NCBI GenBank assembly: GCA_016287385.1
Contig: JAEEWM010000016.1
Coordinates: forward strand, 1 to 49,523
DNA: 49,523 nt
Direction: 5' to 3'
Source: Clostridiaceae bacterium
Lineage (GTDB): Bacteria; Bacillota; Clostridia; Oscillospirales; Acutalibacteraceae
Made by a program: the position numbers and the translations under genes. Under the pieces are notes generated by a model. The model was not told the origin of the DNA. It did not search any database and saw only the letters and a list, made by a program, of their open reading frames with translations. Below are positions 44,235 to 49,523 of this stretch, piece after piece. Numbering within the stretch: position 1 is the stretch's first letter; each line of letters begins with the position of its first letter.

Positions 44235-44802
44235 TGAATATAAGAATTTGCTTTCATCGAAACTGAACGAAAAGCGATATTACCACTCGCTGTGTGTGGC
44301 TGACGAGGCAAAGCGCCTTGCGGATCTCTACGGCGCGGACCGTAACAAAGCATATCTCGCCGGTCTGCTTCACGATATAACGAAGAATTCAAGCGAGTCG
44401 GAACACTTGCAAATCTTTAAGGCTTTTGGTATAATTCTAACCGATGTTGAAAGGAGTGCCGAAAAGCTTTGGCACGCCATTTCCGGCGCGGCGTACGTAA
44501 GGCATTTTCTTGATATCGATGATGAAGAAATAATCGGGGCGATACGTTATCATACCACCGCCCGCGAGAATATGACCAAACTGCAAAGCGTGCTTTATCT
44601 TGCCGATTTTACTTCGGCGGACCGCGATTACGACGACGTTGACATAATGCGAAAGCTGGCTTACGAATCTGAGGATAAGGCGCTTTTGTACGCGCTTGAA
44701 TATACAATAAAAGAATTGCTCGAAAAGGGTGCGGCGGTACATCCGGACACCGTTTCGGCTTATAACTATACCGTTCTGAAAGGAAAGACTTATGAAATCT
44801 GA
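44194..44802 (+). CDS. yqeK: HD-domain hydrolase YqeK (Ap4A hydrolase)
   Basis: A 202-residue HD-domain metal hydrolase; characterised YqeK proteins split Ap4A symmetrically to ADP. Metal ligands are visible as YHSLCVADEAKRLA, the HD pair in GLLHDITK, and the distant H in IRYHTTA. The ATG at 44194 lies inside nadD. It overlaps rsfS by 11 bp. Confidence 0.93.
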   Translation: MLIDEEFINSKIIDEYKNLLSSKLNEKRYYHSLCVADEAKRLADLYGADRNKAYLAGLLHDITKNSSESEHLQIFKAFGIILTDVERSAEKLWHAISGAAYVRHFLDIDDEEIIGAIRYHTTARENMTKLQSVLYLADFTSADRDYDDVDIMRKLAYESEDKALLYALEYTIKELLEKGAAVHPDTVSAYNYTVLKGKTYEI

Positions 44803-45157
44803 AGAAATCTTGAAAACGGCGGCAAAAGCTCTTGATACCAAAAAGGCGGAAAACCTTACCGCAATGCGCGTCGAAGATCTTACGGCGCTTACGGAGTATT
44901 TCCTGATAGCCACAGCGACTTCAAATACACACGTTCGCGCCCTGACCGACGAGGTCGAGGAAACGCTTGAAGAAGCGGGGGAGAAGCCGCATCATATCGA
45001 GGGAAAATCATCGGGCTGGATAGTGCTCGATTACCGCTCTGTTATAGTTCACATATTTACGCCGGAGATGCGCGAATTCTACGATCTCGACCGTATCTGG
45101 AGCGACGGCGAGGCAGTTGATTTGAAGGATATTATCGAAGACAGCGAGGTTAAATAA
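44792..45157 (+). CDS. rsfS: Ribosomal silencing factor RsfS
   Basis: A 121-residue Iojap/RsfS protein that binds L14 and blocks subunit joining during starvation. Typical segments are [14 protein letters not shown], the [15 protein letters not shown] stretch and [20 protein letters not shown]. It lies between yqeK and leuS, 1 bp before leuS. Confidence 0.95.
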   Translation: MKSEEILKTAAKALDTKKAENLTAMRVEDLTALTEYFLIATATSNTHVRALTDEVEETLEEAGEKPHHIEGKSSGWIVLDYRSVIVHIFTPEMREFYDLDRIWSDGEAVDLKDIIEDSEVK

Positions 45158-45158
45158 A

Positions 45159-47564
45159 ATGAAATACGATTTTGCTAAAATTGAAAAGAAATGGCAGGAT
45201 ATATGGGATGAAAACAAAACCTTCGCGGCAAGCGACGATTTCAGCAAGCCGAAGTTTTACGGTCTTGTAGAGTTTCCGTATCCGTCGGGGCAGGGGCTTC
45301 ATGTCGGTCATCCGCGTTCATATACGGCTATTGACATTGTCGCCCGTAAAAAGCGCCTTGAAGGGTATAATGTGCTGTATCCCATGGGTTGGGACGCTTT
45401 CGGTCTTCCCACCGAAAACTATGCAATTAAAAATCATATTCACCCCTCTGTCGTTACCGAAAACAATATCGCCAATTTTAAGCGTCAGCTTAAATCACTC
45501 GGCTTTTCTTTCGACTGGGATAGGGAAGTAAACACCACCGACCCCGAGTATTATAAGTGGACACAGTGGATATTCTTACAGCTTTATAAAAAAGGTCTTG
45601 CTTATAAGAAAAAAATGTCGGTTAACTGGTGTCCCTCGTGTAAGTGCGTGCTTGCAAATGAAGAAGTTGTAAACGGCGCCTGTGAGCGCTGCGGCACTGA
45701 AACGGTACACCGTGAAAAGAGTCAGTGGATGCTTAAAATCACCGATTACGCCGAAAAACTGCTTGAAGGCCTTGACCACGTTGATTATATCGAACGCGTT
45801 AAGACGCAGCAGCGTAACTGGATAGGACGTTCATACGGTACACAGCTGAAATTCAAAACCACACTCGGCGATGATTTCGAGGTGTTTACCACCCGTGCGG
45901 ACACCCTCTTCGGCGCGACCTATACCGTTATTTCGCCCGAGCATCCGCTGGTTGCAAAATGGGCGGATAAAATAACCAATTACGCGGAAGTAAAGGCGTA
46001 TGTAGACGAATCCGCGAAAAAGTCCGATTTCGAGCGCACCGAGCTAAACAAGGAAAAAACCGGTGTAAAGCTTGAAGGGGTTATGGCGATAAACCCGGTA
46101 AACGATACGCAGATACCGATTTACATTTCTGATTATGTTCTTATATCCTACGGTACCGGCGCCATTATGGCGGTTCCGGCGCACGATACGCGCGACTATG
46201 AATTTGCCAAAAAGTTTGATATTCCGATAATCGAGGTAGTAGCGGGCGGCGATATAAGCAAAGAGGCGTTTACCGACTGTGAAACCGGCGTTATGGTCAA
46301 TTCCGGCTTCCTTAACGGACTTTCGGTTGAGGACGCTAAGCTTAAAATGCAGGAGTGGCTTACCGAAAAGGGAATAGGTGCGAAGAAGGTCAATTATAAA
46401 CTGCGCGACTGGGTGTTCTCCCGCCAGAGATACTGGGGCGAGCCGATACCCATGGTTTACTGTGAAAAATGCGGCTTTGTGCCGCTGCCCGAAAGCGAGC
46501 TTCCGCTGACACTTCCGAACGTAGAGTCCTACGAGCCGACGGATACCGGCGAATCGCCGCTTGCAAAAATGACCGATTGGGTAAACACCACATGTCCGCA
46601 TTGCGGCGGTAAAGCGACAAGGGAAACCGATACCATGCCGCAGTGGGCGGGTTCCTCGTGGTATTTCCTTCGTTACTGCGACCCGCATAACGATAAAGCG
46701 CTGGCGTCAAAAGAGGCGCTCGAATACTGGTGCCCGGTTGATTGGTATAACGGCGGTATGGAGCATACAACGCTTCACCTTTTGTACAGCCGATTCTGGC
46801 ATCATTTCCTTTATGATATCGGCGTTGTGCCGAATCCCGAGCCGTATTCAAAACGCACAAGCCACGGCATGATACTCGGTGAAAACGGTGAAAAAATGTC
46901 AAAATCCCGCGGCAACGTTGTAAACCCGGATGAAATAGTACGCGACTACGGCGCCGATACCATGCGCGTTTATGAAATGTTTATAGGTGATTTTGAAAAA
47001 GCGGCGCCGTGGAGCCAGTCTTCAATAAAGGGCAGTAAGCGTTTTCTCGATAAGGTTTTTGCGCTGACCGATTGCCTTAAAGAAGGCGATTCGTACCGAA
47101 GTGAAATAGAAACCGATTTCCACAAGACGATCAAAAAGGTGACCGAGGATATCGAAAGTCTCAAAATGAATACCGCTATTGCGGCGCTTATGTCGCTTCT
47201 GAACAGTATTACCGCGACAGGAAATATCACCCGCCGCGAGCTTAAAGACTTTATTATTCTCTTGAATCCGTTTGCTCCGCATATCACTGAGGAAATATGG
47301 CAAACAGCCGGATTTGAAGGTATGCTCAATCAAACCTCGTGGCCGGAATACGACGAGAGCAAATGCGTTGACTCAAAAATTGAAATCGCCGTGCAGATAA
47401 ACGGTAAGGTACGCGCCCGCATTGAAATCGCACCCGATATAAGCAGTGCCGACGCGCTCGCACTCGCCAAGTCGCAACCCGCCGTGGCAGAGGCGATAAA
47501 CGGCAAAACGGTGATTAAAGAGCTTTACGTACCGGGAAGAATTGTTAATATAGTTGTGAAATAA
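45159..47564 (+). CDS. leuS: Leucine--tRNA ligase
   Basis: Class I synthetase that charges tRNA-Leu. The 801-residue bacterial-type enzyme has HIGH-like HVGHPRSY after YPSGQG (about residues 41-54), an editing CP1 domain (about 220-400) and KMSKS near residue 579, followed by the anticodon and C-terminal domains. There is no room for a T-box upstream (1 bp gap from rsfS), so charging feedback must act elsewhere if at all. Confidence 0.97.
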   Translation: MKYDFAKIEKKWQDIWDENKTFAASDDFSKPKFYGLVEFPYPSGQGLHVGHPRSYTAIDIVARKKRLEGYNVLYPMGWDAFGLPTENYAIKNHIHPSVVTENNIANFKRQLKSLGFSFDWDREVNTTDPEYYKWTQWIFLQLYKKGLAYKKKMSVNWCPSCKCVLANEEVVNGACERCGTETVHREKSQWMLKITDYAEKLLEGLDHVDYIERVKTQQRNWIGRSYGTQLKFKTTLGDDFEVFTTRADTLFGATYTVISPEHPLVAKWADKITNYAEVKAYVDESAKKSDFERTELNKEKTGVKLEGVMAINPVNDTQIPIYISDYVLISYGTGAIMAVPAHDTRDYEFAKKFDIPIIEVVAGGDISKEAFTDCETGVMVNSGFLNGLSVEDAKLKMQEWLTEKGIGAKKVNYKLRDWVFSRQRYWGEPIPMVYCEKCGFVPLPESELPLTLPNVESYEPTDTGESPLAKMTDWVNTTCPHCGGKATRETDTMPQWAGSSWYFLRYCDPHNDKALASKEALEYWCPVDWYNGGMEHTTLHLLYSRFWHHFLYDIGVVPNPEPYSKRTSHGMILGENGEKMSKSRGNVVNPDEIVRDYGADTMRVYEMFIGDFEKAAPWSQSSIKGSKRFLDKVFALTDCLKEGDSYRSEIETDFHKTIKKVTEDIESLKMNTAIAALMSLLNSITATGNITRRELKDFIILLNPFAPHITEEIWQTAGFEGMLNQTSWPEYDESKCVDSKIEIAVQINGKVRARIEIAPDISSADALALAKSQPAVAEAINGKTVIKELYVPGRIVNIVVK

Positions 47565-47615
47565 CAAGATGATAAAATGATGCGGATAAATAAAGCGCAA
47601 AAGACATAATAAATA

Positions 47616-47711
47616 TCCCCCTGTTGCATTTTTTTGCAGCAGGGAGACTCTTATAAGATAAGCAAAGGAACCTTTTTGGCAGACAAAAGAGGTTCCTTTT
47701 ATGTATAAGAG
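47616..47711 (+). terminator. Nested hairpins after leuS
   Basis: Two stems follow leuS. The first is ccctgttgc (47619-47627) with gcagcaggg (47636-47644). The second is aaaggaacc (47664-47672) with ggttccttt (47691-47699), followed by a short T-run. The second is enclosed by ctcttata (47648-47655) and tataagag (47704-47711). The inner stem is likely the leuS operon terminator; the enclosing pair is unusual for a plain terminator. Confidence 0.6.
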
Positions 47712-47753
47712 CGCCAAAATGATACGCGCCGGAGGGCTATTTCGCTAAACTCC

Positions 47754-47782
47754 TTGATTTTTTTGCTGTTTTATAGTATGAT
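47754..47782 (+). promoter_or_regulatory. Predicted promoter of the structured RNA
   Basis: TTGATT (47754-47759) and TATGAT (47777-47782), 17 bp apart. The expected start (47788-47790) coincides with the first base pair of the long stem that follows. Confidence 0.55.
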
Positions 47783-47787
47783 TGTCT

Positions 47788-47948
47788 TGCGACACAAACT
47801 GAATATTAACGCCAAGCGCAAGTATGTGTTTTTATCATTTGGTAAAAACGCATATTCCACTTCGCGTACTTGTGTAGGCGTTAAGTTTGTGTCGCAGCAA
47901 TCGGAGTTGTGCGTTTTTCGGTGCGTGGCTTCGGCTGCGCACTTTTTT
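47788..47948 (+). ncRNA. Candidate structured RNA or leader RNA, unknown class
   Basis: A promoter-to-terminator unit of about 160 nt. Outer stem: 13 perfect bp (TGCGACACAAACT 47788-47800 with 47884-47896), then after a 6-nt bulge 7 bp (TAACGCC 47807-47813 with 47877-47883). The apical hairpin is tatgtgttttt / aaaaacgcata (47823-47833 / 47844-47854). AAAAACGCA (47844-47852) is also perfectly complementary to TGCGTTTTT (47910-47918) outside the stem, allowing a pseudoknot. A TTCG-loop terminator with six T residues (47921-47948) closes the unit, 8 nt before the ribosome site of the next gene. No known RNA family is recognised; 6S, SRP RNA and T-box do not fit. Confidence 0.5.
47921..47948 (+). 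terminator. UUCG-loop terminator before the coiled-coil gene
   Basis: Stem GTGCG/CGCAC extended by wobble pairs to a TTCG loop, then TTTTTT. It ends the preceding RNA and would control read-through into the gene at 47969. Confidence 0.75.
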
Positions 47949-47968
47949 AATTTGTGGAGGATGAAAAA

Positions 47969-48970
47969 ATGGAAATTGACTTAAAGGCATATACAACCCG
48001 CGCAAAGGAACTGGAAGTAGCGCTTTACACGCAAAAGAGGCTGATGGATGCTTATAACGAAACAATGGATGCTCAAGCCCCGGTCGAACCTGAACGAGAA
48101 GCCCTGGTCGCACCCCAAAAACCTGATCCGCCCAAAGAACCGGAAAAGCCGGCGGTTAAACTTTATATTCTTCGCTCGGTCGGTCTAGCGGGTTTAGCAG
48201 TTTTGTCTTTTTGGCTTTGGATAATAGCGGCGATTTATTCAGGTGAAAATGGGGCTATGCTGTTCTTGCACATTATTTCTCTTTTTGGTATTAATTTGCT
48301 AATAGGTATAGTTTGTATCGTTCAGTCCATAGTGTTTATTAGGGAGGCGATAAAGCAACCAAAGGACTATAATGATAGTCTGATAAGATACAAAGCAGAC
48401 ATTGCAAAACACCAAAGACAGATTGAAAAATATAATGCTGATTACGATAACTATCTCAAAGAGAAAAAGCAAGTTGAGGAACAATATGAAAAAGACCTTG
48501 CCGAATACAATAGAGTTCTAAAAGATTATAATGCGAAACGTAAAGAAATGACCGTAAAACATGAAAAAGCATATAAAGAACTTACAACCGCGCTGGATAA
48601 CCTTTATGCGGAAAATATCATATTTTCTAAATATCGAAACCTGATTGCAATAACCTCCATAAACGAGTATCTGTTAAGCGGCAGATGCGATAAACTTGAA
48701 GGTCCCGACGGCGCATATAATATTTACGAAAACGAACTGCGCCAAAACACCATAATCGGGCAGTTGTCCTATATTATAAACGATCTTGAACAAATAAGGC
48801 AAAACCAGTATACCTTGTATCAGGAACTCCAAGAATCAAACCGTATGGTTAACGATATAATATACGATATCGAAAACTTGAAAAGCGATACAAAACTGCT
48901 TGCGTATTTTTCAAAAGTCAACGCAATAGCCGTCACAACACCAAAGCATTATTACGGTGTAATTGTATAA
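47969..48970 (+). CDS. Two-TM coiled-coil protein, unknown
   Basis: A 333-residue protein I do not recognise. N-terminal helical part (1-35), a proline/glutamate linker (about 37-63), two membrane helices (about 68-90 and 97-124), a long charged coiled coil (about 137-215, many Lys/Glu/Tyr), and a second helical region (255-312). Both tails are predicted to lie on the same side. The start is ATG 47969 behind GGAGG (47956-47960). Codons are clearly more AT-rich than in the housekeeping genes upstream, suggesting accessory origin. Its expression would have to pass the terminator just upstream or use an unseen promoter. Confidence 0.75.
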   Translation: MEIDLKAYTTRAKELEVALYTQKRLMDAYNETMDAQAPVEPEREALVAPQKPDPPKEPEKPAVKLYILRSVGLAGLAVLSFWLWIIAAIYSGENGAMLFLHIISLFGINLLIGIVCIVQSIVFIREAIKQPKDYNDSLIRYKADIAKHQRQIEKYNADYDNYLKEKKQVEEQYEKDLAEYNRVLKDYNAKRKEMTVKHEKAYKELTTALDNLYAENIIFSKYRNLIAITSINEYLLSGRCDKLEGPDGAYNIYENELRQNTIIGQLSYIINDLEQIRQNQYTLYQELQESNRMVNDIIYDIENLKSDTKLLAYFSKVNAIAVTTPKHYYGVIV

Positions 48971-48975
48971 ATAAC

Positions 48976-49003
48976 CCGGGCTTCCGTTTTCACGGAAGCC
49001 CGG
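48976..49003. terminator. Terminator between the coiled-coil and four-helix genes
   Basis: An 11-bp stem (ccgggcttccg / cggaagcccgg) with AT-rich flanks on both sides, shared by two converging genes. Confidence 0.8.
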
Positions 49004-49014
49004 CGGTTAATTAT

Positions 49015-49368
49015 TTATTTTGACTTTGCCTTGGCGGTTTTGCAGGAAGCAATAAGAAGTCTGCGAATATTGCCGCATAGTTTATCGGTAGTTTTGTAAT
49101 CTTCTTGGCTGATTCTGCCTGTGTCAAGCAACAGTTTAAGCCAGTAAGTCGTCTCGCTTGCCTCTTTTAATGCAATTTCGAGTTTAGCGATAAAATCCGC
49201 TTTACTGTGTGCATATTGAGCTTCGTGAATATTCGCGCCGACAGATGTTCCCGCGCGGGCAAATTGATCGATCAAATATGAACTTTTCGGCGTCTTGATG
49301 TTGTCAGCAAGATTGATAACAGAAATTGCAAATTCAACAGAAAGATCAAGCAGTTTATTATCGGACAT
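49015..49368 (-). CDS. Four-helix bundle protein (S23 / 23S rRNA intervening-sequence type)
   Basis: A 117-residue protein of the S23 family. It has the family core QFARAGTSVGANIHEAQ (about residues 34-50), then KLEIALKEASETTYWLKLL. Members form pentameric four-helix bundles. The name comes from genes found in 23S rRNA insertions, but most, as here, lie elsewhere and have no known function. Weak AGAGG site before the ATG. A good promoter and a repeat array lie upstream. Confidence 0.9.
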   Translation of the reverse strand: MSDNKLLDLSVEFAISVINLADNIKTPKSSYLIDQFARAGTSVGANIHEAQYAHSKADFIAKLEIALKEASETTYWLKLLLDTGRISQEDYKTTDKLCGNIRRLLIASCKTAKAKSK

Positions 49369-49399
49369 AATACATACCTCTTACTGTTTAACTGATAAA

Positions 49400-49428
49400 A
49401 TTATACCTGATAATATGGAAAAAGTCAA
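49400..49428 (-). promoter_or_regulatory. Predicted promoter of the four-helix bundle gene
   Basis: TTGACT (49428-49423) and TATAAT (49405-49400), 17 bp apart on the minus strand. The repeat array starts at the next base. Confidence 0.7.
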
Positions 49429-49506
49429 TGATATACGGCTTCGCCGCATGATATACCGCGCTTGCGAACGGCATGATATATTGCTCATTCATCGCAATAT
49501 GATATA
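49429..49506. repeat. TGATATA / hairpin repeat array
   Basis: Four copies of tgatata at 49429, 49449, 49474 and 49500, separated by 13, 18 and 19 nt. Each interval is a different short inverted repeat (cggc-ttcg-ccg; ccg...cgg with cgcttgcg; ttgc...gcaa). Conserved boundary and variable stem suggest a small interspersed repeat. It reaches close to the window end. Confidence 0.7.
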
Positions 49507-49523
49507 ATATCCGTTCCTTCATA

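Noticed and set aside
45158-45158. T-box regulation of leuS
   Set aside because: rsfS ends 1 bp before leuS, leaving no leader for a T-box.
47788-47948. 6S RNA, SRP RNA or T-box leader for the structured RNA
   Set aside because: The hairpin (about 110 nt) is too short for 6S and has no central bubble of the right kind; there is no SRP GGAA apical motif; no T-box sequence and the downstream gene is not aminoacid-related.
49429-49506. Possible CRISPR array
   Set aside because: Repeats are only 7-8 bp, the intervals are themselves palindromes of differing length, and there are no cas genes.

Overview
The window reads as a chromosomal segment of a Gram-positive anaerobe of the class Clostridia, probably an Oscillospiraceae/Ruminococcaceae-like gut lineage. 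The evidence is the gene content: Spo0A, pyruvate:ferredoxin oxidoreductase, the [FeFe]-hydrogenase maturases HydE/HydG/HydF, anaerobic ribonucleotide reductase NrdD/NrdG, CdaA/CdaR, and the Firmicutes gene orders infC-rpmI-rplT, dprA-topA-trmFO, plsX-rnc-smc-ftsY and yhbY-nadD-yqeK-rsfS-leuS. Most of it is ordinary core genome with moderately high GC and tightly packed, often overlapping genes. The lineage assignment is inference; no rRNA is present.

Layout. 1-6.5 kb (minus strand): nrdD (cut by the window edge) with two NrdR-type boxes at its promoter, preceded by an operon of a TPR protein, a DUF4037 protein and nrdG; then the threonine/lysine branch operon ACT protein-hom-lysC. 6.6-8.7 kb: tspO-like gene, mscL with an added zinc ribbon, and spo0A. 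8.8-12.9 kb (minus): the maturation operon TM1266-like regulator-hydE-hydG-hydF behind a leader that looks like a transcription attenuator; no structural hydrogenase is nearby. 12.9-15.5 kb (minus): a peroxide-stress operon (OhrR-type repressor, glutathione peroxidase, nitroreductase, polytopic membrane protein) with a near-ideal operator/promoter. 15.5-16.9 kb: a duplicated hairpin element derived from the 3' end of tRNA-Arg(CCG), the tRNA itself, and galE.

17-24.5 kb (plus): nifJ (PFOR), a DUF3343 carrier-like protein with a cysteine desulfurase, and the c-di-AMP synthase pair cdaA-cdaR. 24.5-28.9 kb: a small membrane-anchored protein whose ribosome-binding site lies inside a predicted hairpin, then recD2, comF and mreB. 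28.9-31 kb: an L20-type autoregulatory leader and infC-rpmI-rplT, with infC apparently starting at AUC, then a TrmH-family methyltransferase. 31-47.6 kb: a nearly continuous housekeeping run from dprA to leuS.

47.6-49.5 kb: the texture changes to accessory DNA. It holds nested hairpins after leuS, a promoter-to-terminator unit of about 160 nt encoding a strongly folded RNA with a possible pseudoknot, an unrecognised two-TM coiled-coil protein with AT-rich codons, and a four-helix-bundle (S23-type) gene whose promoter abuts an ATGATATA/hairpin repeat array. The best candidates for something undescribed are the 47.79-47.95 kb RNA, the hydrogenase-maturation leader, the tRNA-derived repeat element, and the SD-masking hairpin downstream of cdaR. 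No CRISPR array, transposase or phage gene was seen.
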